A stretch of 64,000 nucleotides of DNA from positions 62,001-126,000 of the forward strand of contig CAZNLJ010000001.1 in the NCBI GenBank assembly GCA_964573725.1, given 5' to 3'. Positions 9,964-17,997 of this stretch are shown here, in pieces. Below the pieces are notes generated by a model. It was not told where the DNA came from. It saw only the letters and a list, made by a program, of their open reading frames with translations, and made no database searches. Origin of the DNA: UBA6168 sp964573725 (lineage in GTDB: Bacteria; Bacteroidota; Bacteroidia; Chitinophagales; Saprospiraceae). Position 1 is the first letter of the stretch. Each line of letters begins with the position of its first letter. Position numbers and translations under genes: made by a program.

Positions 9964-10695
9964 TTACTTACCGGGCGGCATGGTGGGCCTGACCTCGATC
10001 TTGCTGGGAAGTGTGCGGGGGTTCATACGCAGCAGGTCGACCGTCATCTGACCGATATCGGCCGATTGGATTTTCCAACCGTCCGCCGCTGTCGGAACAT
10101 GGTCATTGAACTCCGTGGCCACGGATCCCGGCATGATGGTCGTCACCTTGACACCATGCCGCCGCAAATCCATCATCATGGCCTGTGTGAAGCCCACCAG
10201 TCCGAATTTGGAGGCGTTGTACGCGGCACCACCGGCGAAGAAATTCGTTCCTGCCAAACTCGCGATGGTGATATAATAACCTTTTGCCGCAATAATGGCC
10301 GGCAAGGTCGCCTTGACCGTATGGAAAACACCCGTCAGGTTCACGTCGATCGTTTCCTGCCAGTCCGCTTCCGACATATCCTCGATCCCGGCGAAATGAC
10401 CGACACCGGCATTGGCCACGACCACATCCAAGCGGCCCGCCGCCGCCAACAATCCTGCCGACACCTGTCGCATCGCTTCCCCATCTCGGACATCCGCCGC
10501 CCAACCGTATGCACGGCCCGGTCCGAATGCCGCATTCAGGCGGATCACCGCCTCCTCGACCTTCGCCTGGGTCCGGCCGGTGATACCGACGGTCATACCG
10601 GCTTCCAGCATCGATTCCGCAATGCCGAAACCGATACCTTTGGTACCCCCGGTGATGAGGGCCACTTTTCCTGCCAACGTCATTTGATTTGTCAT
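9964..10695 (-). CDS. Short-chain dehydrogenase/reductase (SDR)
   Basis: A 243-residue classical SDR, NAD(P)(H)-dependent. The cofactor motif TGGTKGIG is at residues 15-22, NAG at 95-97, the catalytic Ser at 146 and the YxxxK pair at Tyr159/Lys163, so the active site is complete. The C-terminal part (TIMPGSVATEF) follows the usual family layout. The second Met (MTLAGK, residue 5) is an alternative start. Convergent with the glycosidase-like gene, 18 bases apart, and first gene after a small membrane-protein gene on the same strand. The substrate cannot be predicted; 3-oxoacyl-ACP reductase-like annotation would be a default only. Confidence 0.9.
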   Translation of the reverse strand: MTNQMTLAGKVALITGGTKGIGFGIAESMLEAGMTVGITGRTQAKVEEAVIRLNAAFGPGRAYGWAADVRDGEAMRQVSAGLLAAAGRLDVVVANAGVGHFAGIEDMSEADWQETIDVNLTGVFHTVKATLPAIIAAKGYYITIASLAGTNFFAGGAAYNASKFGLVGFTQAMMMDLRRHGVKVTTIMPGSVATEFNDHVPTAADGWKIQSADIGQMTVDLLRMNPRTLPSKIEVRPTMPPGK

Positions 10696-10770
10696 TGCTT
10701 ATGTTTTTGAACAGTCCGGCCGGGAAACTTTCCCGGCTCAGGTGGTTTCCTGATGCCCGGCCGGGACCTT

Positions 10771-11013
10771 TCATTTTCCATCCAGCCCGATTCCCAGTCC
10801 CAACAGGGCGGCGGCGGCACCCAGGTGAATGAGTAGTATCGCCTTCTGCCAGACCGGGCGCGCATTCCAGGGCTGCTCGGGACGGAACGGGTCGAAAGCC
10901 AGTCCGATACCGAGGGAAGATGCCGCCTGAAAGTAGTCCGCACCGATTATCGCCTGATAAATACCCAGGAATAAAAAACCTGAATAAAGGAATTTGTTGA
11001 AAGGGGTACGCAT
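10771..11013 (-). CDS. Small two-helix membrane protein
   Basis: 80 residues with two hydrophobic segments (FLYSGFLFLGIYQAIIGA near 8-25 and AILLIHLGAAAALLGLGIG near 57-75) separated by a proline-rich loop (FRPEQPWNARP). I do not recognise the family by name. The in-frame start, basic N-terminus and basic residues at the loop make it look like a real inner-membrane protein. It lies 75 bases upstream of the SDR on the same strand and may be co-transcribed with it. No catalytic motif is visible. Confidence 0.6.
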   Translation of the reverse strand: MRTPFNKFLYSGFLFLGIYQAIIGADYFQAASSLGIGLAFDPFRPEQPWNARPVWQKAILLIHLGAAAALLGLGIGLDGK

Positions 11014-11098
11014 AATACGGCTGTTCTTGATTGTCCCGGCACCCGGCTACCCTTCGGTCCGGCGAGCCACCGATGCAGGTCGATTTGCCGGGAGGCTG

Positions 11099-11923
11099 TC
11101 AGTTTTTCTGCGGGACAAGCACGAAAGCTTCCTGACAGCGCCGCCCGAAATCCTCGAATTTCATCCAGATATAACCGTCGCTTCCCCATTCCGGCCCCCA
11201 GGGCCCCATGAGCTCGAAAGCGTCCAGGTCGAGGTTGTAGCTGACGACCAGAAAGGGAAACAGGGCTGCGTTTGTAGAACCGGCCGGAACCGGTGGCAAC
11301 CAGAACCGGGTGTCCGCGACATCCTTGACCGATTCGGGCAGTTCCAATTGGACGATGACCGGATTACCCCGCATGAGGGCTTTTTGTATCTCGAACACCT
11401 TCTGCAGCGGGCGGGCCTCCGGGGCGAATAGCTGCAGGTAATTGCCGATTCGGAATCGGACCGGCGGTTCGACGCCGGAAGGAATGCGGGAAGCCCCATA
11501 TGGCACGAAATCGGCCGGTACCGTCCCATCGGTGACCAGGAAGCGAAGCACTTGCCGGATTTCCGGCGACCCGTGCTGCGGCAACTGGAGGCTGACGAAA
11601 TCGGGACTCAGGTTCACTTTGTAATTCTTCCGGAAATTCGTGTAGAACTCCATCGCGGCTGAGATCACATAACTCTGCAGCACCGAGCGGCTGTCCGCCT
11701 CCCGCGGCGGCATGAGGTATGGTTTGACGCTTTGCTGGTTGATCATTTCCCGGGCGTCGCTGCCCAAACCGGGCATGGTGAGCATCATCTCCGCAACCAA
11801 TTCCGGTGCACTGATGCCGATGGCGACACCCTTGACCCGGTAATCCGCGATGGTATCCTGGGCGGACAAACCGGCCGCAGTCAATAAGAAGAGCGTAAGA
11901 ACGGCGAAATTTCTGTTTGGCAT
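11099..11923 (-). CDS. Secreted papain-like (C1 family) pseudo-peptidase
   Basis: A 274-residue protein with a signal peptide (FAVLTLFLLTAAGLSAQ). Its second half follows the papain-like plan of Bacteroidota C1 peptidases: a helix at the Cys region (SVLQSYVISAAMEFY, 80-94), LSPDFVSLQLPQHGS (105-119), ADFVPYG (137-143), a strand before the His region (AALFPFLVVSYN, 219-230) and GPWGPEWGSDGYIWM (240-254), equivalent to the NSWGxxWGxxGY block. By this alignment the catalytic Cys is Tyr85, the His position is Phe/Pro near 222-224, and the Asn of NSWG is Gly240. It should be inactive as a protease and may bind or scaffold instead. Start taken at 11923 because the signal peptide follows. Confidence 0.6.
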   Translation of the reverse strand: MPNRNFAVLTLFLLTAAGLSAQDTIADYRVKGVAIGISAPELVAEMMLTMPGLGSDAREMINQQSVKPYLMPPREADSRSVLQSYVISAAMEFYTNFRKNYKVNLSPDFVSLQLPQHGSPEIRQVLRFLVTDGTVPADFVPYGASRIPSGVEPPVRFRIGNYLQLFAPEARPLQKVFEIQKALMRGNPVIVQLELPESVKDVADTRFWLPPVPAGSTNAALFPFLVVSYNLDLDAFELMGPWGPEWGSDGYIWMKFEDFGRRCQEAFVLVPQKN

Positions 11924-12130
11924 TTGTCGGTGGATGATTGGGTAAGCGGAATGGACCACGTCTTGAAGATATTCGACGGTCGGTCCATCCATCAACGTCT
12001 ATCCCCTACCCTTTCGTCTTTTGCGGCCCTATATTTTCGCGGCGGCAGGCGACATCCTGAAATTCCCGTTTTCCGGTCATCACCCGGCATCACCGACGGA
12101 ATTCCCACGGAGCGGCCGTGTCGGCTCGGA

Positions 12131-13222
12131 TCAGTCGCAAATCATCGGCACCAGCTGGTCCACCATGCCGATGGAGACCCTGGCTTTGACGAAACGGTAA
12201 TCCTCACATGCTTTTTCCAGTTCGTTCATGTTCATGTAGGCCTGCCCCCGCAGGTATCGGAAATCCGTATTGTCCGGAAAAAGCGCGATGGCCCGGTTGA
12301 GTTTTTCCACCCCTTCCGGTTGGTTGCCTGCGTTGAACAAGTTGGAACCTTCCGAGGCCAGGCGGACCGCCTCGTGGAAATCGGCGACCTTGTCGGCACA
12401 TCGGGGTGTATCGGACAGGAAGGTCAGCGGCATATCCACCAAGGCGGGTACTGCACGGTCCCGGCGCACGGCCGGTATCCATTTTCCCCAGGTGGCGGTG
12501 GCGGTCCGGATGGCTTCCCATTCGAAATCGGCACCCAGGCCCCAGTGGTCGGTCAGGTCGACCACCCGGACATAGCCGTCCGGCCGTACGAGGATACTGA
12601 GGTTCATCACCCCGGCGAAACAACTGTCCCGATATTTTTCAGGCACCTGCTGTTTTGCATCCAGGAACGATTGGAAGGCCGCCTCACCACCATTGAACCG
12701 GATGGAATCATCCAGGACGACAAAAACCGTGTCTCCCCCGTCCAGCAGAATGAAGTCAGGCGGGGTCTCCAGTTTGAACTTGATGGGGACCACCACCTGG
12801 GTACGGACCGGCACACCGTCCTTATAACCCGGTTTCCAAGCCATGCCGGCCAGGCTCAACGCCTCGTTCATCCCGCTCGCCACCCGGAGCGCCTCCGCCC
12901 CGCAGCCGCCGCCGATGTCCTTGAGAATCGTCGGTCGGGACACCGTCCCGTCCTTCTCCACAACCAGGGACAGGACGACCGTTCCGGATATGTCCTGTTC
13001 CCGGGCTTCCCAAGGGTACTCCATGTTCTGGTTGAAAAAATAGAGCAGGGAAGCTTGTGCACACTGGTTCTTCACCGCATCCGTCGTATCCAGCCGCTCA
13101 CAGCCCGGAAAGCGGGGCGGATCGGGAACCATGTTGTATACCGTGGTATCCTGTCCCGCCGCGACGAAGGAAAAACAGGTCGCCAACAAGCCGGCGACCC
13201 GGCGGATTGTCCTTTTGTTCAT
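12131..13222 (-). CDS. Exported TonB C-terminal-domain protein with TPR tail
   Basis: A 363-residue protein with a signal peptide (RRVAGLLATCFSFVAAGQ). Residues ~75-150 match the TonB C-terminal fold (GTVVLSLVVEKDGTVSRP, then WKPGYKDGVPVRTQVVVP). A second, weaker copy with the same layout follows (MNLSILVRPDGYVRVVDL), and the C-terminal ~70 residues contain TPR-like helices (AIALFPDNTDFRYLRGQAYM). There is no N-terminal membrane anchor of a true TonB, so energy transduction is unlikely; such exported TonB-C modules are common in Bacteroidota and usually uncharacterised. Start at 13222 is fixed by the signal peptide although the frame runs to 13381. Confidence 0.7.
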   Translation of the reverse strand: MNKRTIRRVAGLLATCFSFVAAGQDTTVYNMVPDPPRFPGCERLDTTDAVKNQCAQASLLYFFNQNMEYPWEAREQDISGTVVLSLVVEKDGTVSRPTILKDIGGGCGAEALRVASGMNEALSLAGMAWKPGYKDGVPVRTQVVVPIKFKLETPPDFILLDGGDTVFVVLDDSIRFNGGEAAFQSFLDAKQQVPEKYRDSCFAGVMNLSILVRPDGYVRVVDLTDHWGLGADFEWEAIRTATATWGKWIPAVRRDRAVPALVDMPLTFLSDTPRCADKVADFHEAVRLASEGSNLFNAGNQPEGVEKLNRAIALFPDNTDFRYLRGQAYMNMNELEKACEDYRFVKARVSIGMVDQLVPMICD

Positions 13223-13386
13223 AGCAGTGTCTGTTGTGCCGGTCGTAGACAGGGAAAGGTAACGGACCATCCTGCTGCCGACAACCGGTGGATTTATGCG
13301 TATGATCTTCCCGGATGGGGTGGCCCCATGCCGGTATCGGTGTTTGGATGCCCTCGTGGATGTCCGCCACCGTGCCGGCAATACCG

Positions 13387-14832
13387 TCAGGAATCCTCAT
13401 CCCGGTTCTTCCGCAGCTTCCGGGTCGGTTCGGCATCCTTCGCGGGCAACCAGGTTGCCAATTTACGTTTCAGCAGGGTATGCGTATTGTGGTGCGCCAG
13501 GTTCTCCCATTCGTGCGGGTCTTCCGCCAGGTTGTACAACTCCTCCGAACCGTCGGCATAGCGGATGTAATGCCATTCGCGCCATCGCAGGGAATGGTTG
13601 CCCCGTTCATTCGTCATCAGAACCGGTTTATCCCAGTAGATATCCGGCCTTTCCATCAGGGGACGCAGGTCGTTCCCCTCCAGTCCTTGCTTCGGAGGCA
13701 GGCCGCACAAGGACAGCAAGGTCGGGTAAATATCGAGCAAACTGACCGGTTGTTCGATTTGTTGCCCGGACGCCGGTTCCCGGGTATCGTTGACCAGCAA
13801 TACCGACCTGGTGACATCCTCCCAGAGGGCGAATTTTCTCCAATGCTGCTTCTCCCCCAACGAATAACCGTGGTCCGACCACAAGACGACTATGGTGTTG
13901 CGATGGTGAGGGCTCCTCTCCAGGGCATCCAGTACCCTGCCGACACACGCATCCGCAAAGGTAATACTTGCCTGGTAAGCTTGGACGGCCCGGTGCCATT
14001 GGTCGTTTGCCAACACCATTCGATGGTCGCTCATACGGATGAAAGCCCTTCCGGCCGGGGGAATGTCCTCCAGGTCATCCTCCTTCACCAAGGGAAGCTG
14101 TACCGATTCCAAAGGATACAAATCGAAATATTTTGCGGGTACGTTCCATTTCAGATGCGGTTTATAGATGCCGCAAGCCAGGAAGAACGGTTTCTCATGT
14201 TCCTTTTGCAATTCGTCGATGACCCAATCCGTCACTTTCCAATCGGGCATGGCCGAGTCCGGGAGCTCGAGAGGGCCCCAATCCCAACCAGAAAAGGCGC
14301 CGCTAATACCAAAGCTGTCCATTTGGACCCGATCGAATACCTTCTCCGCCCGCTCCGGATCATTCAATGTGGTAGTGGTGTGCGAAGGCCAGTACCGGTC
14401 CCAGGAATCCGGATCGGGGAGATGACTGTGAAAAATCTTCCCGCTGCCCATGACCTCGTAGCCATGTTGCCGGAAATATTGGGGGAGCGTGACGACATTG
14501 GCCAGTGCCGGGCTTAGCCGCATCGGTTGATTGTTGTTGTACACGCCGGAAGTGGAAGGCCGGATACCGGTCAACACGGCCACCCGGGAAGGATTGCAGG
14601 CGGGTGCCGCACAATACGCCCGCGTGAACAGGGTGCCCTGCGCCGCCAACCGATTGATATGCGGGGTCCTGGTTCCGGGATGTCCGCCCAGGACATCCAC
14701 CCAATCGTTTAGGTCGTCGACCGCAATGAACAGGACATTGGGTTTGGAGGTCTCCTTTTCCACATCCTGACAAGCCGTCAACAGCACGGTCAAGGTTGAC
14801 AATAGTGTGGAAAATAACCTTAAGGAATACAT
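13387..14832 (-). CDS. Lipoprotein sulfatase (type I, Cys-type, iduronate-2-sulfatase-like)
   Basis: A 481-residue formylglycine-dependent sulfatase predicted to remove sulfate from glycans. The signal ends in a lipobox (VLLTAC, Cys21), so it is probably a lipoprotein. Metal ligands begin at AVDDLNDW (Asp39, Asp40). The sulfatase signature CNPSR at 79-83 places the modified residue at Cys79, and the DHGYSLGEKQHWRK block is the second metal and substrate region. A type I Cys sulfatase needs a maturing enzyme elsewhere; none is in the window. The family pattern (VDDLNDWV, GVYNNNQPMR) resembles iduronate-2-sulfatase-like S1 members. It ends 5 bases from the longest upstream frame of the TonB-C gene. 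Confidence 0.9.
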   Translation of the reverse strand: MYSLRLFSTLLSTLTVLLTACQDVEKETSKPNVLFIAVDDLNDWVDVLGGHPGTRTPHINRLAAQGTLFTRAYCAAPACNPSRVAVLTGIRPSTSGVYNNNQPMRLSPALANVVTLPQYFRQHGYEVMGSGKIFHSHLPDPDSWDRYWPSHTTTTLNDPERAEKVFDRVQMDSFGISGAFSGWDWGPLELPDSAMPDWKVTDWVIDELQKEHEKPFFLACGIYKPHLKWNVPAKYFDLYPLESVQLPLVKEDDLEDIPPAGRAFIRMSDHRMVLANDQWHRAVQAYQASITFADACVGRVLDALERSPHHRNTIVVLWSDHGYSLGEKQHWRKFALWEDVTRSVLLVNDTREPASGQQIEQPVSLLDIYPTLLSLCGLPPKQGLEGNDLRPLMERPDIYWDKPVLMTNERGNHSLRWREWHYIRYADGSEELYNLAEDPHEWENLAHHNTHTLLKRKLATWLPAKDAEPTRKLRKNRDEDS

Positions 14833-14924
14833 GATTGAACTTTGATTGTTTGCGTACCGAAGACACCTGCGGATGTCGGCCGGACAGCCGCTTCGACCGA
14901 CGTTTCCGGACACCGGAGGCCGGG

Positions 14925-15524
14925 TCATTTCCTGCGCCGGAGCCGAAAGGGTATCAATGGCGGCACCTTGGCCTGGTATTCCCGGTAGGCGTCTCCGAAT
15001 TGAACAGCGAGTTTACGCTCTTCCAGCCGGCTTCCGACGATAAGGTAAACAATCGTCGATGCGGCGGTAGCGAGGTGCACGTCCGTGGGTAAATACAAGA
15101 ATCCGCCGATGCTCCCCAGGAGCAACCCGAAGTAAAGCGGATGACGGACACGTCCGTTCCATCCCTTCGTTTCCAACTTTGCAAATTCCGTTGATCCGGG
15201 AGCGGACAGCTGCCGCCACCCGCTGAAATATCCGAGGTCGTACCTGTAAAATGCGGCAACGGATACAAAGCAGCCGAACAGGATGAACCCGGCTCCCAAC
15301 CAACGCCATCCCCCCGGGTCGAAAAAGCGTTCCTGCCCCAACCGATGATAGGACCATCCTACGACGGATAACCCAAGCAGGCTTTGCAGGTTGTACAAAA
15401 GCCTGTAATACCTTGCCAAAAAGGGGAACCGGGCAATGGAAACAGCTTTTACCCGATCCGTCGCCAATAGGGAATGAGCGGCATAAAAAGCGACCAATAC
15501 CGAAAGGTACCAACCTAAATCCAT
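14925..15524 (-). CDS. NnrU/isoprenylcysteine methyltransferase-like membrane protein
   Basis: A 199-residue integral membrane protein with about five hydrophobic segments. The C-terminal third carries the PEMT/ICMT-type signature: VRHPLYFGLLLGSIGGFL, then EERKLAVQFGDAYREYQ and a proline-rich end (KVPPLIPF). In characterised relatives this region binds S-adenosylmethionine and methylates a membrane-associated acceptor; other members are the NnrU-like proteins. The N-terminal half (FYAAHSLLATDRVK) is NnrU-like. It sits 92 bases upstream of the sulfatase on the same strand, with no obvious functional tie. Acceptor unknown. Confidence 0.75.
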   Translation of the reverse strand: MDLGWYLSVLVAFYAAHSLLATDRVKAVSIARFPFLARYYRLLYNLQSLLGLSVVGWSYHRLGQERFFDPGGWRWLGAGFILFGCFVSVAAFYRYDLGYFSGWRQLSAPGSTEFAKLETKGWNGRVRHPLYFGLLLGSIGGFLYLPTDVHLATAASTIVYLIVGSRLEERKLAVQFGDAYREYQAKVPPLIPFRLRRRK

Positions 15525-15676
15525 CCGGTAAATCTACCACATTTCCATGGAATCCGACCATAATCGGTACAACGAGGCCCGGTGTCGAGGGAAATGATTT
15601 TGCCGGAAAGGCAATTTTCACGAATTTGGGAGCCCGTTCCAGGGTCGGAAGGCCCGTCCAAACATTCGAGAACCTG

Positions 15677-16240
15677 ATGCAGCATCCTATCCTCCTGTAT
15701 TTCCTGCTGTTGAGTCCGATGGTCCCCCGTTTGTATGGTCAAGGAAGCGCTCCTGCCACCTTTTCCATCGGATGGCCGGTCGTCAACGAGCGCCTGACCG
15801 AGGGTGTCCGGTACCAACCCTACCAACTCTTGTATGCGGCACCGGTAAGCAGTTGGGGAAAAAAAACGGGCCGGGAATGGGAAATCTTTCTGGAACCCCA
15901 GTTGGTGCTGGCATTGTTCAATCCCCCTGGAAAGACCAATGCGGAATTCGGCGTGAATACCGGCATCGCCTTGCAACAGCGCTTGTCGGATCGGTTCCGA
16001 CTTCGGGCGGCCATCGGGACAGGCCCCCATTTCATCACCGTTGAAACCCGGCAACAAGCACGGGGATTTATCTTTTCGGACAATTTTTCGCTCGGCATCA
16101 TCGGGAAGCCGAGGGTATCCGACCGGTTGGCGGGACATTTGACGGCCCGGTTCCGGCACATCTCGAACGCCAACCTTTTCTTGCCGAACAAAGGTATCGA
16201 TACCTGGTTCCTGCTGGCGGGAGTGGTCCTCACGCCTTGA
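15677..16240 (+). CDS. PagL-like acyloxyacyl hydrolase (lipid A 3-O-deacylase family)
   Basis: A 187-residue outer-membrane beta-barrel with a signal peptide (ILLYFLLLSPMVPRLYGQ). PagL enzymes remove the 3-O acyl chain of lipid A. The family motif is present as RHISNANLFLPNKGID near the C-terminus, giving the putative catalytic His161 and Ser163. At the place of the catalytic Glu, 14 residues after the His, there is Asp175. Alternating hydrophobic residues and the terminal aromatic/Leu pattern fit a barrel. The frame is open from 15413, but the signal peptide fixes 15677. Divergent from the NnrU-like gene by about 150 bases. Activity is plausible, not certain, because of the Asp. Confidence 0.7.
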   Translation: MQHPILLYFLLLSPMVPRLYGQGSAPATFSIGWPVVNERLTEGVRYQPYQLLYAAPVSSWGKKTGREWEIFLEPQLVLALFNPPGKTNAEFGVNTGIALQQRLSDRFRLRAAIGTGPHFITVETRQQARGFIFSDNFSLGIIGKPRVSDRLAGHLTARFRHISNANLFLPNKGIDTWFLLAGVVLTP

Positions 16241-16269
16241 ACGCCCGATGGCCGCAGGACCCGGTCTGC

Positions 16270-17652
16270 TCAAATGACCTGTCGCTTCCATTCCCCTTTC
16301 CGGAATAGGTAGATCATCGCCAGGGACATCACCGTTTCGGAGATGGCGACCGCCCAGCAGACGCCCGGCACCCCACCCTCCGCATATATGGCCAACGCAT
16401 AGCCCAAGGGTATTTCCAACAACCAGAAACAGATGAAATTGACATAGGTAGGTGTCCGCGTATCACCGGCGCCGTTGAAGGATTGGCTGAGCACCAGTCC
16501 ATAGGCGTAAACCGTGTAGCTGACGGAAAAAATCCGAAGGGTTTCCACACCGGTGGCGATGACCGGAGGGATCTCGCTGAAAAGAGGCAGGACGACAGGG
16601 GCGGAGATGGCCAGGGCAAGGGAGATGAAAGCCAGGAATCCCATGGTGATGTGTGCCGTCCGCCAGGCGGAGGCGGCTGCACGTTCCGGTCGGCCTGCCC
16701 CCAGGTTTTGGCCGACCAGGGTCGACGCGGCGTTCCCTAAACCCCATACCGGCATAAAGGTAAGGATGATGACTCGGATGGCGATGGTGTAGCCGGCAAC
16801 CGCCTCACTGCCGAACACCGCGACAATCCGGACCAGGAACACCCAACTGGCGGAGGAAATGACGTATTGGCCGGTCCCGCCGGCAGCCACCTGCATCAGA
16901 CGGAGAATAGTCCGCCGAACCAACACCAGATGCCTCCGTTCCAATCGTATACCTGTTCCTTTCCACAACAGGTAAAGCTGTACGAGGACACCGGAACCGC
17001 GCCCGATGACCGTCGCAAGCGCCGCTCCTTCCACCCCCATGGCCGGAAACGGCCCCCAACCGAAAATGAGGATCGGGTCCAACACCAGGTTGACGGTATT
17101 CGCAAAAACCAGCACCCACATGGCGTAGATGGGCCGACCGGCACCCCGGAACACCGCATTGAACACGAACAGGAACAGGATGATGCCGTTGGTGGCGAAC
17201 ATCATCGCCGTATAACCCGAACAAGTGGCGACCAATGTCTCCGTCGCACCCATCCAGGTAAGGATTTCCTCGACCAGGAAGAAGCCCGGAATACCCAGCA
17301 GGACGGATACGAAACCGGTCAGGAAAACGGCCTGGACCGCCGCCAGGGCCACTCCCTCCCGGTTTCCCGCTCCCGTTCGCCGGGCAACCAGCGCCGAAGT
17401 GGCCGTACTGAGGCCTGCGGCCAGGGCGTACACCATCGTCATGACCGTCTCCGTCAATCCCACGGTGGCGATGGCCTCTACACTGAGGCGCGACACCCAG
17501 TAAGCATCCACCACCACGAATACCCCCTCCATGATCATTTCCAACACCATCGGCACGCTCAGCAGCAGGATGGCCCTGTTGATGCTACCCGTCGTGAAGG
17601 ACTGGTTTTCGCTGCGCATGGCTTCCCGCAGTGTTTGAAGGATTCCGGTCAT
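16270..17652 (-). CDS. MATE family efflux transporter
   Basis: A 460-residue multidrug/toxin exporter of the MATE family, coupled to Na+ or H+. About twelve hydrophobic segments are visible, with the typical first helix (AILLLSVPMVLEMIMEGVF), the half-repeat AVFRGAGRPIYAMWV and the equivalent FNGAGDTRTPTYVN in the second half. The internal two-fold repeat and length match the family. The frame stays open far upstream (to 18879), but that part is the antisense of the ABC exporter gene; MTGILQ at 17652 is the sensible start. Substrate unknown. Divergent from the C39 ABC exporter at 17998, so the two export systems share an intergenic region. Confidence 0.9.
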   Translation of the reverse strand: MTGILQTLREAMRSENQSFTTGSINRAILLLSVPMVLEMIMEGVFVVVDAYWVSRLSVEAIATVGLTETVMTMVYALAAGLSTATSALVARRTGAGNREGVALAAVQAVFLTGFVSVLLGIPGFFLVEEILTWMGATETLVATCSGYTAMMFATNGIILFLFVFNAVFRGAGRPIYAMWVLVFANTVNLVLDPILIFGWGPFPAMGVEGAALATVIGRGSGVLVQLYLLWKGTGIRLERRHLVLVRRTILRLMQVAAGGTGQYVISSASWVFLVRIVAVFGSEAVAGYTIAIRVIILTFMPVWGLGNAASTLVGQNLGAGRPERAAASAWRTAHITMGFLAFISLALAISAPVVLPLFSEIPPVIATGVETLRIFSVSYTVYAYGLVLSQSFNGAGDTRTPTYVNFICFWLLEIPLGYALAIYAEGGVPGVCWAVAISETVMSLAMIYLFRKGEWKRQVI

Positions 17653-17997
17653 CGGTGGAAAGGGGATTTGGATACCCCCGCATCGACAGGCATGATGACG
17701 GATACCCCGGAGATACCCGGAAGGATTGGAGTAGGTAGTTTTTCCATTTTCAGTTTGACCCGGGGACTTTTTTTCGGAAAGCCGCCCCGGATGTCGAAGG
17801 GCGGGGTCCGAAGCTGGGCGGCCACGCTTCTCTTGTCGGGACACGCACGCTATTCCGTTTAAACAGCCCAGCCCGCTTTTGGTTGCATGTCCCTCCGGCA
17901 GCCCATGCGACCGGACCGGGCCAGGCAGGAAACATACGGTTCGATTTATCCGTAAAAGGAAAGACAATCCCGCCAATCGCAAGGGGATACAAGCAGC
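17653..17997. other. Intergenic region between MATE and C39 ABC exporter genes
   Basis: 345 bases between divergent genes. I see no RNA gene and no clear TTG/TAnnTTTG promoter. A 56-codon frame at 17692-17862 (plus) exists but has no double-glycine leader typical of substrates of the neighbouring exporter, so it is not called. A short direct repeat (GATACCCCGGAGATACCCGG, 17701-17720) is the only pattern noted. Confidence 0.4.

Noticed and set aside
17692..17862. 56-codon frame as a possible precursor peptide of the C39 exporter
   Set aside because: No double-glycine or GA leader and no Cys/Ser/Thr-rich core; composition looks like non-coding sequence.
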